DNA of 64,000 bases from Streptomyces triculaminicus (GCF_017349075.1 NZ_JAFMOF010000003.1:620001-684000); one strand, 5' to 3'; positions 1 to 9,078 are shown, counted from the first letter of the stretch. The notes: a model not told the origin generated them from the letters alone. Numbers and translations are program-made.

Positions 1-32
1 CAGCATCGCCCACAGCCCCGAGGAGGACCCAC

Positions 33-1697
33 GTGCCGCAACCGCTGGACGCCGATGCGGTACGGACCTGGTGCGCGCTGGCGCTCGACGCGCTGGGCCG
101 GGCCCGCGAGGAGATCGACGCGATCAACGTCTATCCCGTGGCGGACGGCGACACCGGCACCAACCTCTACCTGACCGTCGAGTCCGCCGCCCGCGCCGTC
201 GACGCGGTCTTCGACGGCCACGCCACCACCGGCCCGGGCTCCCGCCCCGGCCTCGCCGAGGCCGTCCGGGCCATGGCCCACGGCGCGCTCATAGGCGCCC
301 GCGGCAACTCCGGCACCATCCTCGCCCAGCTGCTGCGCGGCATGGCCGAGGTCCTCGCGGCGGCGGGTGACGAAGAGCACCGCGAAGCCGGCGCCGCGCT
401 CCTGGGACGGGCTCTCCGCCGCGCCGTGGAGTCCGCGTACGAGGGCGTGGCCCGGCCCGTCGAGGGCACCGTCCTGACCGTCGCCGCGGCTGCCGCCGAC
501 GCCGCCTCGGCCGTCGCCGGTGACGCCGCCGCCGTCGCCCGCGCCGCCCACGAGCGGGCCCGCACGGCCCTGCAGGACACCCCCGGGCAGCTGGAGGTCC
601 TGGGCAGGGCCGGCGTGGTCGACGCGGGGGGCAAGGGCCTGGTGGAGGTCCTGGGGGCGCTCGTCGCCGCCCTGTCCGGCGCGACCACCGGCCGCGAGGC
701 GGCCGCCGCCGGGCCGCCTGCCACGCGCGCGTGGCAGGCCGAAGGCTGCCCCGCCGACCTCGGCGACACCCCGTCGGCCGGCGGCGGGCCCGCCTTCGAG
801 GTGATCTACCTGCTGGACGCCGACGACGACGCCGTCGCCCGCCTGCGCACCCGGCTCGACGCGCTGGGCGAGTCGCTCGTGGTGGTCGGCGGCGACGGCC
901 TGTGGAACGTCCACGTGCACGTCGACGACGCCGGAGCCGCCGTCGAGGCGGGCATCGACGCCGGACGCCCGCACCGCGTCCGCATCACCCACTTCGGCGG
1001 CGCCCGCGAGGAGCGCACCCGCGTGCCCGAGCCGGCGCAGCGGGCCGTCGTCGCGGTCGTCCCCGGCGAGGGACTGGCCACCCTGTGCGCCGAGGCCGGG
1101 GCGACGGTCGTCGCCGTACGACCGGGAGAGCAGCCGGCCTGCGGGGAGCTCGTCGAGGCGATCCGGCGGGCGCACGCGCGCGAGGTCGTCCTGCTGCCCA
1201 ACGACGCCGACCTGCGGCACACCGCCGCCGCGGCCGCCGAGCAGGCCCGCGCCGAGGGCGTGCGTGTCGCCCTGATCCCCACCCGGTCCCCGGTCCAGGG
1301 CATCGCCGCCCTCGCCGTCCACGAGAACGCCCGGCGCTTCGACGAGGACGTCGTCGCCATGACCTCCGCCGCCGGCGCCACCCGCTACGCCGAGCTGACC
1401 GTCGCCGAACGGCAGTCCTGGACCATGGCGGGCGTCTGCCAGGCCGGGGACGTGCTCGGCCTCATCGACGGCGACGTGGCCGTCATCGGGACCGACCTGG
1501 CCGCCACCGCCCGGACCGTGCTGGACCGCATGCTGGCCGCGGGCGGCGAGATGGTCACCCTGGTCCTCGGCGAGGGCGTCCCCGACGCCGTCGCCGACGG
1601 CCTGCGCCGGCACGTGCGCCGCGGTCACCTCGCCGTGGACACGGTGGTCTACCACGGCGGACAGCGGTCCGCGCCGCTGCTCATCGGCATCGAATAG
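33..1697 (+). CDS. DAK2-domain (FakA/DhaL-like) kinase-type protein
   Basis: Predicted FakA-like protein of 554 residues. The first 200 or so residues form a DAK2 (DhaL-like) domain: residues 32-45 hold the NVYPVADGDTGTN motif, whose aspartates bind Mg-nucleotide in DhaL and FakA, and a Gly-rich GARGNSGT segment lies near residue 90. The C-terminal half resembles the part of FakA proteins tied to the FakB/DegV fatty-acid carrier. In Firmicutes FakA phosphorylates carrier-bound fatty acids; no DegV gene is visible here, so that role is inference. A strong AGGAGGA ribosome site (21-27) sits five bases before the GTG start. recG follows after 35 bases, suggesting co-transcription. Confidence 0.85.
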   Translation: MPQPLDADAVRTWCALALDALGRAREEIDAINVYPVADGDTGTNLYLTVESAARAVDAVFDGHATTGPGSRPGLAEAVRAMAHGALIGARGNSGTILAQLLRGMAEVLAAAGDEEHREAGAALLGRALRRAVESAYEGVARPVEGTVLTVAAAAADAASAVAGDAAAVARAAHERARTALQDTPGQLEVLGRAGVVDAGGKGLVEVLGALVAALSGATTGREAAAAGPPATRAWQAEGCPADLGDTPSAGGGPAFEVIYLLDADDDAVARLRTRLDALGESLVVVGGDGLWNVHVHVDDAGAAVEAGIDAGRPHRVRITHFGGAREERTRVPEPAQRAVVAVVPGEGLATLCAEAGATVVAVRPGEQPACGELVEAIRRAHAREVVLLPNDADLRHTAAAAAEQARAEGVRVALIPTRSPVQGIAALAVHENARRFDEDVVAMTSAAGATRYAELTVAERQSWTMAGVCQAGDVLGLIDGDVAVIGTDLAATARTVLDRMLAAGGEMVTLVLGEGVPDAVADGLRRHVRRGHLAVDTVVYHGGQRSAPLLIGIE

Positions 1698-1732
1698 GCC
1701 GCGTTGTCAGCGGCGTGGTGTGCAATGGACCC

Positions 1733-3940
1733 GTGCCCGCGCTCCAGGAACCTCTGAAGAAGACGCTCGGCGGCAACACCGCGAAGGTGCTGGCCGAGCA
1801 CCTCGACCTGCACACGGTCGGCGACCTGCTGCACCACTACCCGCGCCGCTACGCCGAGCGCGGCGAGCTGACCCGCCTCGCGGACCTGCCGCTGGACGAA
1901 CACGTCACCGTCGTCGCCCAGGTCTCCGACGCCCGTGTGCACAAGTTCAACAACGGCAGGGGCCAGCGCCTGGAGGTGACGCTCACCGACGGCAGCGGCC
2001 GGCTCCAGCTGGTCTTCTTCGGCCGGTCGATCTACCACCACCAGAAGGAGCTCGTGCCCGGCCGCCGCGGCATGTTCGCGGGCAAGGTCGGCACCTTCCG
2101 CACCACCCGGCAGCTGTCCCACCCCGCGTACGAGATGCTGGGCAAGGACAGCGGCGCGGACGCCGTCGAGGCCTGGGCCAACCAGCTGATCCCGCTCTAC
2201 CCCGCCTGCTCCCAGATGGAGTCCTGGAAGATCTCCAACTGCCTCGACGTCGTGCTGGCCTCCATGGAGGCCGCCGGCTGGGCCGAGGTGGTGGACCCGC
2301 TGCCGGGCGCGCTGCGCGAGGGCCGCGGCCTGCTGCCGCTGCCCGAGGCGTTCCGCAAGGTCCACCGGCCGCGCACCAAGGCGGACATCGAGGACGCCCG
2401 GCAGCGGCTGAAGTGGGACGAGGCGTTCGTCCTGCAGGTCGCCCTCGCCCGCCGCCGGCACGCCGACTCCCAGCTGCCGGCCGTGCCGCGCAAGCCCGCC
2501 GCCGACGGCCTGCTGGACGCCTTCGACGCCCGGCTGCCCTTCACCCTCACCGACGGCCAGCGGAAGGTCTCCGCCGAGATCTTCGACGACCTGGCCACCG
2601 AACACCCCATGCACCGCCTGCTGCAGGGCGAGGTGGGCTCCGGCAAGACCATGGTCGCCCTGCGCGCCATGCTCGGCGTCGTGGACGCCGGCGGCCAGGC
2701 CGCGATGCTCGCCCCCACCGAGGTGCTCGCCCAGCAGCACCACCGGTCGATCACCGAGATGATGGGCGACCTCGCCGAGGGCGGCATGCTCGGCGGCGCC
2801 GACCTGGGCACCAAGGTGGTGCTGCTCACCGGCTCCATGGGCGCGGCGGCCCGCCGGCAGGCGCTGCTGGACCTCGTCACGGGCGAGGCGGGCATCGTCG
2901 TCGGCACCCACGCGCTCATCGAGGACAAGGTGCGGTTCCACGATCTGGGCCTGGTCGTCGTCGACGAACAGCACCGCTTCGGCGTCGAGCAGCGCGGCGC
3001 CCTGCGCTCGAAGGGCAAGCAGCCGCCCCACCTGCTGGTGATGACGGCGACGCCGATCCCGCGCACGGTCGCGATGACCGTCTTCGGCGACCTCGAGACG
3101 TCCGTGCTGGACCAGCTGCCCGCCGGCCGCTCGCCCATCGCCACCCATGTGGTGCCCGCCAGGGACAAGCCGCACTTCCTCGCCCGCACCTGGGAGCGGG
3201 TCCGCGAGGAGGTCGAGGGCGGCCACCAGGCGTACGTGGTCTGCCCGCGCATCGGCGACGAGGAGGACGCCCCCAAGGCCCGGAAGAAGTCCGCCGCGCA
3301 GGAGGCGGAGGGCGAGGGCGAGCGGCGGCCGCCGCTGGCCGTCGTGGACGTCGCCGGGCAGCTCGCCGCCGGCCCGCTGGCCGGGCTGCGGGTCGAGGTG
3401 CTGCACGGGCGGATGCAGCCCGAGGCCAAGGACGACGTCATGCGCCGCTTCGCGGCCGGCGAGGTGGACGTTCTCGTCGCCACGACCGTCATCGAGGTGG
3501 GCGTGAACGTGCCCAACTCCACCGTGATGGTGATCATGGACGCCGACCGGTTCGGCGTCTCCCAGCTGCACCAGCTGCGCGGCCGGGTGGGCCGTGGCTC
3601 GGCCCCGGGGCTGTGTCTGCTGGTCACCGAGGCGTTCGAGGCGTCGCCCGCGCGGGCCCGCCTGGGCGCGGTCGCCGCGACCCTCGACGGCTTCGAGCTC
3701 TCCCGCATCGACCTCGAGCAGCGCCGCGAGGGCGACGTGCTGGGCCAGGCGCAGTCCGGCGTGCGCTCCAGCCTGCGCATGCTCGCCGTCATCGACGACG
3801 AGGACGTCATCGTGGCGGCCCGCGAGGAGGCCACGGCGGTCGTCGCCGCCGACCCCGAGCTGGAGCGGCTGCCCGACCTGCGCACCGCGCTGGACGCGCT
3901 GCTGGACAAGGAGCGGGAGGAGTTCCTGGACAAGGGCTGA
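1733..3940 (+). CDS. recG: ATP-dependent DNA helicase RecG
   Basis: RecG branch-migration helicase (735 residues), which remodels stalled forks and Holliday junctions. An N-terminal wedge/OB-fold region (about 1-260) precedes two helicase lobes: Walker A GEVGSGKT near residue 300, the DEQH box near 411, and the family-typical VIEVGVNVPN and QLHQLRGRVGRG motifs in the second lobe. Start chosen at GTG 1733 (VPALQEPLKK), where similarity to other Streptomyces RecG proteins begins; in-frame GTGs at 1715 and 1718 are alternatives. The acidic/basic insert near residues 510-535 (EDAPKARKKSAAQEAEGEGE) is the variable loop common in actinobacterial copies. Confidence 0.95.
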   Translation: MPALQEPLKKTLGGNTAKVLAEHLDLHTVGDLLHHYPRRYAERGELTRLADLPLDEHVTVVAQVSDARVHKFNNGRGQRLEVTLTDGSGRLQLVFFGRSIYHHQKELVPGRRGMFAGKVGTFRTTRQLSHPAYEMLGKDSGADAVEAWANQLIPLYPACSQMESWKISNCLDVVLASMEAAGWAEVVDPLPGALREGRGLLPLPEAFRKVHRPRTKADIEDARQRLKWDEAFVLQVALARRRHADSQLPAVPRKPAADGLLDAFDARLPFTLTDGQRKVSAEIFDDLATEHPMHRLLQGEVGSGKTMVALRAMLGVVDAGGQAAMLAPTEVLAQQHHRSITEMMGDLAEGGMLGGADLGTKVVLLTGSMGAAARRQALLDLVTGEAGIVVGTHALIEDKVRFHDLGLVVVDEQHRFGVEQRGALRSKGKQPPHLLVMTATPIPRTVAMTVFGDLETSVLDQLPAGRSPIATHVVPARDKPHFLARTWERVREEVEGGHQAYVVCPRIGDEEDAPKARKKSAAQEAEGEGERRPPLAVVDVAGQLAAGPLAGLRVEVLHGRMQPEAKDDVMRRFAAGEVDVLVATTVIEVGVNVPNSTVMVIMDADRFGVSQLHQLRGRVGRGSAPGLCLLVTEAFEASPARARLGAVAATLDGFELSRIDLEQRREGDVLGQAQSGVRSSLRMLAVIDDEDVIVAAREEATAVVAADPELERLPDLRTALDALLDKEREEFLDKG

Positions 3941-4040
3941 AGGCCCGCCCGCGGGGACGGCGCGCCGCCGACGTCATACGCTTTCCGGGGGGCGGCCCCG
4001 CCGCTCCCGTCCCACCACACCGCGAAGGACTCCGAGACCC

Positions 4041-4619
4041 ATGACCCGCGTGATCGCCGGCACCGCCGGCGGACGCCGCCTGGCCGTTCCGCCCGGCACC
4101 GGCACCCGCCCCACCTCCGACCGGGCGCGCGAGGGCCTGTTCTCCACCTGGGAGTCCTTCCTGGGCACGCTGCAGGGCGCCCGCGTCCTGGACCTCTACG
4201 GCGGCTCGGGCGCGGTCGGCCTGGAGGCGCTCTCCCGCGGCGCCGGGCATGTGCTGCTGGTGGAGGCCGACGCCCGCGCGGTGCGGGTCATCCGCGACAA
4301 CGTGCGCGCGGTGGGCCTCCCGGGCGCGGAGGTGCGTACGGGCAAGGCGGAGCAGGTCATCACCGGGGCGCCGCCGGCCGGCCCCTACGACGTGGTCTTC
4401 CTCGACCCGCCCTACGTCGTCGGGGACGACGCTCTCCGCGAGATCCTGCTCACACTGCGCACCCGGGGCTGGCTCGCCGACGAGGCGTTGGTCACCGTGG
4501 AGCGGAGCACCCGCGGCGGCGAATTCGGCTGGCCGGAGGGCTTCGACGCACTGAGGGCCCGTCGTTACGGCGAGGGCACGCTTTGGTACGGTCGCGCCGC
4601 CTCGGCGTGCACCGCCTGA
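4041..4619 (+). CDS. rsmD: 16S rRNA (guanine(966)-N(2))-methyltransferase RsmD
   Basis: RsmD methylates G966 (E. coli numbering) of 16S rRNA using S-adenosylmethionine. The protein has 192 residues, the usual length. The SAM-binding motif DLYGGSGAVGLEALSRGA and the catalytic DPPY (about 122-125) are clear. The ATG at 4041 is preceded by GAAGGAC (4023-4029). The rsmD-coaD pair is conserved in many bacteria, and coaD starts 48 bases downstream of this stop. Confidence 0.94.
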   Translation: MTRVIAGTAGGRRLAVPPGTGTRPTSDRAREGLFSTWESFLGTLQGARVLDLYGGSGAVGLEALSRGAGHVLLVEADARAVRVIRDNVRAVGLPGAEVRTGKAEQVITGAPPAGPYDVVFLDPPYVVGDDALREILLTLRTRGWLADEALVTVERSTRGGEFGWPEGFDALRARRYGEGTLWYGRAASACTA

Positions 4620-4666
4620 TCGGGATGGGGCACGTCATGAATGGACCGGAGAGCGAGGAACCACCG

Positions 4667-5146
4667 TTGCGCCGCGCCGTCTGTCCGGGGTCGTTCGACC
4701 CCGTCACCAATGGACACCTCGACATCATCGCCCGCGCGTCCCGGCTGTACGACGTCGTGCACGTCGCGGTGATGATCAATCAGTCGAAGCAGGGCCTGTT
4801 CACCGTCGAGGAGCGGATAGAGCTGCTGCGGCAGGTCACCGCCGAGTACGGCAACGTGGAGGTCGAGTCCTTCCACGGCCTGCTCGTCGACTTCTGCAAG
4901 CAGCGCGACATCCCGGCGATCGTCAAGGGCCTGCGGGCGGTCAGCGACTTCGACTACGAGCTGCAGATGGCCCAGATGAACAACGGCCTCTCGGGCGTGG
5001 AGACGCTGTTCGTGCCCACCAACCCCACCTACAGCTTCCTGTCCTCGAGCCTGGTCAAGGAGGTCGCGGCCTGGGGCGGCGACGTCTCCCACCTGGTGCC
5101 GCCGCTGGTGCTCGAGGCGCTCGACGAGAGGCTCGAGAAGCGGTAG
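4667..5146 (+). CDS. coaD: Phosphopantetheine adenylyltransferase CoaD
   Basis: CoaD converts 4'-phosphopantetheine and ATP to dephospho-CoA, the penultimate step of coenzyme A synthesis. The nucleotidyltransferase motif GSFDPVTNGH is at residues 8-17, and the C-terminal YSFLSSSLVKEV segment is typical. I chose the TTG start at 4667: it gives 159 residues (the E. coli length), begins at the conserved RRAVCPGSFDP, and has AGGAA (4656-4660) six bases upstream. An ATG at 4637 would add ten residues without family support. Confidence 0.93.
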   Translation: MRRAVCPGSFDPVTNGHLDIIARASRLYDVVHVAVMINQSKQGLFTVEERIELLRQVTAEYGNVEVESFHGLLVDFCKQRDIPAIVKGLRAVSDFDYELQMAQMNNGLSGVETLFVPTNPTYSFLSSSLVKEVAAWGGDVSHLVPPLVLEALDERLEKR

Positions 5147-5149
5147 TCG

Positions 5150-5166
5150 ACTGACGGATCGTCAGT
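5150..5166. promoter_or_regulatory. Small perfect palindrome downstream of coaD
   Basis: ACTGACG-gat-CGTCAGT, a perfect 7-base inverted repeat just after the coaD stop and about 80 bases before the next gene. It could be a repressor operator (the core resembles TetR-type sites) or a short RNA hairpin. No partner is known. Confidence 0.4.
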
Positions 5167-5243
5167 TGCTGCCGGGCGCGGCCCGCCGGCCCTACAGTCG
5201 TCCCGTTCGTGCCGTCGGCCCCGAGAGAGTGGCGAGCGTCACT

Positions 5244-6293
5244 GTGGACGTCCAGAAGAAGCTCGACGAGATCGTCACGACCGTCGCCGCTGCCCGCGCC
5301 CTGCCCATGTCGGCCTCCTGCGTCCTCAACCGCGCCGAGCTGCTCGCCCGGCTGGAGGAGCTGAGGGCCGCCCTGCCCGGCTCCCTGGCCCAGGCGGAGG
5401 AGGTCATCGGCGGCCGGGAGCGGATGGTCGCCGACGCCCGGGCCGAGGCCGAGCGGATCCTGGGGGCCGCCCGGGCCCAGCGCGGCTCGCTGATCTCCGA
5501 CACGGAGGTCGCCCGCGAGGCCCGGGAGGAGGCCGGGCGCATCCTCGAGGCCGCCCGCCGCGAGGCCGCCGCGATCCGCGCGGGGGCCGACGACTACGTC
5601 GACGGCAAGCTCGCCAACTTCGAGGTCGTCCTCACCAAGACCATCGCCTCCGTCGACCGCGGCCGCGAGAAACTGCTCGGCCTGACGCCCGCCGACCCGG
5701 CATCCGGCCGCCACGCGGACCACGCGGACGACGCCCCCGAACGCGCCGCCGACCCCGCACGCCGCCGGCGCGACGCCGACGCGTACGTGGACGCCAAGCT
5801 CGGGGCCGTCTCGGCCGTCCTGGCGAGCACGCTGGAGGCGGCCGGCCGCGGCCGGGAGAAGCTGCTCGCCGGCCGTCCCGTGGACGAGCTGGCGGCGCAC
5901 ATGGCCGCCCAGGAACGTCTGCCCGGCGGGCGCCCCGCCGACGACGCCGACTTCCTCGCGGGCCTCGCCGCCCCCCAGGAGCCCGCCGGGCCCCCTCAGG
6001 AGGACCGGGCCGCCGGCTGGGGCGACCACGCGGCGCCGGCCGGGGAGTACGACGGGCAGGACGGGCAGGACCCCTACGGCGCGCCCCAGCCGTACCCGCC
6101 GCAGCTGGACCCCTATGCGGTGCCCGGCGGCTATCCCCAGCAGCCCGACCCGTACGCCTGGCCCGCCCAGGACCCCGCGCAGCACCGGCGGTACCCGGAG
6201 CGGCCGCAGGCGGCCGCGCTCGACGAGACGAGCCTCTTCGACACCGGCGTGATCGACCTCGACCGGCTCCGGCAGTACGACCAGGGGCGCTGA
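5244..6293 (+). CDS. DivIVA-like coiled-coil protein, probable SepIVA-type septation factor
   Basis: A 349-residue cytoplasmic protein whose first 147 residues are a charged Ala/Glu/Arg coiled coil of the DivIVA/AtpF-like type. Position supports homology to mycobacterial SepIVA (Rv2927c), which also lies beside the DUF177 gene and rnc. An internal duplication is visible: DDYVDGKL...GREKLLG (about 117-146) recurs as DAYVDAKL...GREKLLAG (about 179-210). The tail (about 245-330) is rich in Pro, Tyr and Gln, with recurring DPYA and YPQQ words, and is probably disordered. GTG 5244 was chosen because similarity starts at VDVQKKL; GTG 5229 is possible. Databases may label such proteins ATP synthase subunit B from the coiled coil alone. 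Confidence 0.72.
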   Translation: MDVQKKLDEIVTTVAAARALPMSASCVLNRAELLARLEELRAALPGSLAQAEEVIGGRERMVADARAEAERILGAARAQRGSLISDTEVAREAREEAGRILEAARREAAAIRAGADDYVDGKLANFEVVLTKTIASVDRGREKLLGLTPADPASGRHADHADDAPERAADPARRRRDADAYVDAKLGAVSAVLASTLEAAGRGREKLLAGRPVDELAAHMAAQERLPGGRPADDADFLAGLAAPQEPAGPPQEDRAAGWGDHAAPAGEYDGQDGQDPYGAPQPYPPQLDPYAVPGGYPQQPDPYAWPAQDPAQHRRYPERPQAAALDETSLFDTGVIDLDRLRQYDQGR

Positions 6294-6349
6294 ACGTCGG
6301 CGTTTTCCGTCGTCGTCTCGTCGTTCCGCCCGGCCACGGGGGGTGCGGA

Positions 6350-6379
6350 TTGGGACCACGGCGGCCCGTCCAGTATCCT
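6350..6379 (+). promoter_or_regulatory. Probable HrdB-type promoter for the DUF177-rpmF-rnc genes
   Basis: TTGGGA (6350-6355) and TATCCT (6374-6379) are separated by 18 bases, a fair match to the vegetative consensus. They lie about 90 bases before the DUF177 coding start. The start site is predicted near 6386. Confidence 0.5.
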
Positions 6380-6475
6380 GGCTCTTCGGTCGCGTGTACG
6401 TCCGCGATCCAGGCTGCCCGCCGTGCTCCTCGAGCACGCCGGGTGCCGTCACCGCAGCGTAGAAAGCAGGAAGCC

Positions 6476-7105
6476 CTGAACGCCCGCCTTGATCCCCGTA
6501 ACCCTCTCGTGTTCGACACACGCGAGCTGGGCCGGCGACCCGGCGCGCTGAAGCGGGTCTCCCGTTCCGTCCCGGCCCCTGCGGACCTCGGTATCGAGGT
6601 CATCGGCGTGCCCGAGAACGCCGCGGTGGAGCTTGACCTCCGCCTCGAGTCGGTCATGGAAGGGGTGCTTGTCACAGGCACCGCCCGTGCGCCGCTCACC
6701 GGGGAGTGCGTAAGGTGTCTGGAGCCGCTGGAGCATGAGCTCGACGCGGACTTCCAGGAGATGTACTCCTACCCCGACGCCGACGCCCGGGGCCGCATCG
6801 CGGCCGCGGACGACGACGCCGAGGACGACGAGGAGGAGCTGCTCTTCCTCGAGGACGACATGTTCGACCTCGAACCCGTGCTGCGGGACGCGGTGGTGCT
6901 CTCACTGCCGCTGCAGCCGGTGTGCCAGGAAGACTGCCCGGGCCTGTGCTCCGACTGCGGAGCGCGGCTGGCGGACGACCCGGACCACCACCACGACGCC
7001 GTCGACATCCGTTGGGCGGCACTGCAGGGACTCGCCGGTTCCGACCAGGACGGCGAGAAGGACAACGCACCCCGTTCCGACGGGGATGACTCACAGGAGA
7101 AGTAG
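6476..7105 (+). CDS. DUF177 (YceD-like) protein upstream of rpmF
   Basis: YceD/DUF177 protein, about 209 residues, found next to rpmF in most bacteria and thought to act in 23S rRNA or ribosome maturation. It shows CVRCLEPLE in the middle, a very acidic stretch (DDDAEDDEEELLFLEDD), and the cysteine cluster CQEDCPGLCSDCG followed by DPDHHHD. The start is uncertain: similarity begins at LNARLDPRNPLVFDT, where CTG 6476 follows AGGA (6468-6471); GTG 6443 is the other in-frame choice, and ATG 6350 lies inside the promoter. rpmF begins two bases after the stop, so the two are translated from one message. Confidence 0.87.
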   Translation: MNARLDPRNPLVFDTRELGRRPGALKRVSRSVPAPADLGIEVIGVPENAAVELDLRLESVMEGVLVTGTARAPLTGECVRCLEPLEHELDADFQEMYSYPDADARGRIAAADDDAEDDEEELLFLEDDMFDLEPVLRDAVVLSLPLQPVCQEDCPGLCSDCGARLADDPDHHHDAVDIRWAALQGLAGSDQDGEKDNAPRSDGDDSQEK

Positions 7106-7107
7106 CC

Positions 7108-7281
7108 GTGGCTGTTCCGAAGCGGAAGATGTCGCGCAGCAACACGCGCCACCGCCGGTCGCAGTGGAAGGCTGCGGTCACCCCCCTGGTGGCGTGCGAG
7201 CGCTGCCACGAGCCGAAGCAGCAGCACATCGCGTGCCCGAGCTGCGGCACCTACAACAAGCGCCAGGTCCTCGCGGTCTGA
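7108..7281 (+). CDS. rpmF: 50S ribosomal protein L32
   Basis: L32 of the large ribosomal subunit, 57 residues beginning MAVPKRKMSRSNTRHRRSQW. It keeps two cysteine pairs, CERC (30-33) and CPSC (43-46), so it is the zinc-binding form rather than the cysteine-free paralogue that many Streptomyces induce under zinc limitation. The GTG start is preceded by AGGAGA (7094-7099). It sits between the DUF177 gene and rnc in the usual order. Confidence 0.97.
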   Translation: MAVPKRKMSRSNTRHRRSQWKAAVTPLVACERCHEPKQQHIACPSCGTYNKRQVLAV

Positions 7282-7300
7282 TCGGCGGGTGACAGGCTTC

Positions 7301-8110
7301 ATGTCAGACGCCAGTACGCCGTCCCGCAACCGCGGGCAAGAACCGGCGGCGACGGACACGGCCTCGTCTCACACGCTTCTGGAAGGGCGGCTCGGGTACA
7401 AACTCGAGACCGCCCTTCTGGTGCGTGCACTGACGCACCGGTCCTTCGCGTACGAGAACGGCGGCCTGCCCACCAACGAGCGGCTGGAGTTCCTCGGGGA
7501 CTCCGTGCTCGGCCTGGTGGTCACCGACACGCTCTACCGCATCCACCCCGACCTGCCCGAGGGCCAGCTCGCCAAGCTGCGCGCCGCGGTGGTCAACTCC
7601 CGTGCGCTGGCCGAGGTCGGCCGGGGCCTGGACCTGGGTGCCTTCATCCGGCTCGGCCGGGGCGAAGAGGGGACGGGCGGCCGCGACAAGGCGTCCATCC
7701 TCGCGGACACCCTGGAAGCCGTCATCGGCGCGGTCTACCTCGACCAGGGCCTGGAGGCGGCGGGGGAGCTGGTGCACCGGCTCTTCGACCCGCTGATCGA
7801 GAAGTCCTCCAACCTCGGCGCGGGCCTGGACTGGAAGACCAGCCTCCAGGAGCTGACCGCCACCGAGGGCCTCGGCGTTCCGGAATACCTGGTCTCCGAG
7901 ACCGGTCCGGACCACGAGAAGACCTTCACGGCTGCTGCCCGCGTCGGTGGTGTCGCGTACGGCACCGGCACCGGCCGCAGCAAGAAGGAAGCGGAGCAGC
8001 AGGCGGCCGAGTCCGCCTGGCGCTCCATCAACAGCGCCGCGGAGGCGCGCGCGGCGGCCGCGAAGGCGGACGCCGAGGGCGCCGGCAACGCGCAGGGCGC
8101 GTCCCACTGA
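7301..8110 (+). CDS. rnc: Ribonuclease III (AbsB)
   Basis: Double-strand-specific endoribonuclease of 269 residues, involved in rRNA processing and mRNA decay; in S. coelicolor the same gene is absB, a global regulator of antibiotic production. The signature NERLEFLGDS is at residues 59-68, with the second catalytic acidic cluster in DTLEAVIGAVYLDQG. A double-stranded RNA-binding domain (DWKTSLQELTA to KKEAEQQAAESAW) follows, then an Ala-rich tail. ATG 7301 is preferred; an in-frame GTG at 7289 would add four residues. Neither has a strong ribosome site, so coupling to rpmF is likely. Confidence 0.95.
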   Translation: MSDASTPSRNRGQEPAATDTASSHTLLEGRLGYKLETALLVRALTHRSFAYENGGLPTNERLEFLGDSVLGLVVTDTLYRIHPDLPEGQLAKLRAAVVNSRALAEVGRGLDLGAFIRLGRGEEGTGGRDKASILADTLEAVIGAVYLDQGLEAAGELVHRLFDPLIEKSSNLGAGLDWKTSLQELTATEGLGVPEYLVSETGPDHEKTFTAAARVGGVAYGTGTGRSKKEAEQQAAESAWRSINSAAEARAAAAKADAEGAGNAQGASH

Positions 8111-8132
8111 CGCTCCCGTTCATCCACGTCTT

Positions 8133-8163
8133 CCGGGCGGTCCCGCACAGCGGGCCCGCCCGG
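8133..8163 (+). terminator. Hairpin between rnc and mutM
   Basis: CCGGGCGGTCCCGC pairs with GCGGGCCCGCCCGG around an ACA loop with one mismatch (14-base arms). There is no T-run. It may end rnc transcription or attenuate read-through into mutM, which starts 27 bases later. Confidence 0.55.
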
Positions 8164-8190
8164 ACGTCGTAGCCAACCCGGAGGAGTGCG

Positions 8191-9078
8191 GTGCCCGAGC
8201 TGCCCGAGGTCGAGGTCGTCCGCAGCGGCCTGGAGCGCTGGATCCGCGACCGCACGGTCGCCGAGGTCGAGGTGCTGCACCCCAGGGCCGTCCGGCGACA
8301 CCTCGCCGGCCCCGGCGACTTCGCCGCACAGCTCGTCGGCCACCGGCTGGGCGCGGCCCGGCGCCGCGGCAAGTACCTGTGGCTGCCCGTCGAGCCCCTC
8401 GGCGCCGGCACCGCCCCGGACCGCGCGGTCCTCGCCCACCTGGGCATGAGCGGCCAGCTGCTCGTCCAGCCCCAGGGTTCCCCCGACGAGAAGCACCTGC
8501 GCGTCCGTGTGCGCTTCGCCGACGCCCAGGCCACCGAGCTGCGCTTCGTGGACCAGCGCACCTTCGGCGGCCTCTCGCTGCACGAGACGGTGCCCGGCGA
8601 CCCCGACGGACTCCCGGACGTCATCGCCCACATCGCCCGCGACCCGCTCGACGCGGCCTTCGACGACGACGCCTTCCACACCGCGCTGCGCCGCCGCCGC
8701 ACGACGATCAAGCGCGCCCTGCTCGACCAGTCGCTGATCAGCGGCGTCGGCAACATCTACGCCGACGAGGCGCTGTGGCGCACGCGGCTGCACTACGACC
8801 GCCCGACCGCGGGCCTGACCCGGCCGCGCACCGCCGAGTTGCTCACCCACATCCGCGAGGTCATGAACGAGGCGCTCGCGGCCGGCGGCACGAGCTTCGA
8901 CAGTCTCTACGTCAACGTGAACGGCGAGTCGGGCTACTTCGACCGTTCCCTGGACGCCTACGGGCGCGAGGACGAGCCGTGCCGCCGCTGCGGCACGCCC
9001 ATCCGGCGACGTCCCTGGATGAACCGCTCCAGCTATTTCTGCCCGCGCTGCCAGCGCGTTCCGCGCACCGGCGCGTAG
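8191..9078 (+). CDS. mutM: Formamidopyrimidine-DNA glycosylase MutM (Fpg)
   Basis: Bifunctional glycosylase/AP lyase that removes 8-oxoguanine and formamidopyrimidines. The N-terminus PELPEVE supplies the catalytic Pro (after Met removal) and Glu. The beta-hairpin Lys lies in DEKHLRVRV, and the helix-two-turn-helix motif reads SLISGVGNIYADE. The C-terminal zinc finger has CRRC (about 268-271) and CPRC (about 288-291). With 295 residues it is of normal length. GTG 8191 has GGAGGAG about six bases upstream. rnc-mutM adjacency is standard in actinobacteria. Confidence 0.95.
   Translation: MPELPEVEVVRSGLERWIRDRTVAEVEVLHPRAVRRHLAGPGDFAAQLVGHRLGAARRRGKYLWLPVEPLGAGTAPDRAVLAHLGMSGQLLVQPQGSPDEKHLRVRVRFADAQATELRFVDQRTFGGLSLHETVPGDPDGLPDVIAHIARDPLDAAFDDDAFHTALRRRRTTIKRALLDQSLISGVGNIYADEALWRTRLHYDRPTAGLTRPRTAELLTHIREVMNEALAAGGTSFDSLYVNVNGESGYFDRSLDAYGREDEPCRRCGTPIRRRPWMNRSSYFCPRCQRVPRTGA

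Noticed and set aside
731..1732. Long Arg/Pro-rich frame leading into recG, which would make a 1069-residue protein
   Set aside because: It is the off-frame reading of the DAK2 gene; RecG homology begins at about 1733.
5166..5243. Upstream ATG/GTG starts extending the SepIVA-like protein
   Set aside because: The added residues (LPGAARRPYSRPVRAVG) are unlike the family and overlap a likely promoter element (TACAGT at 5193-5198).
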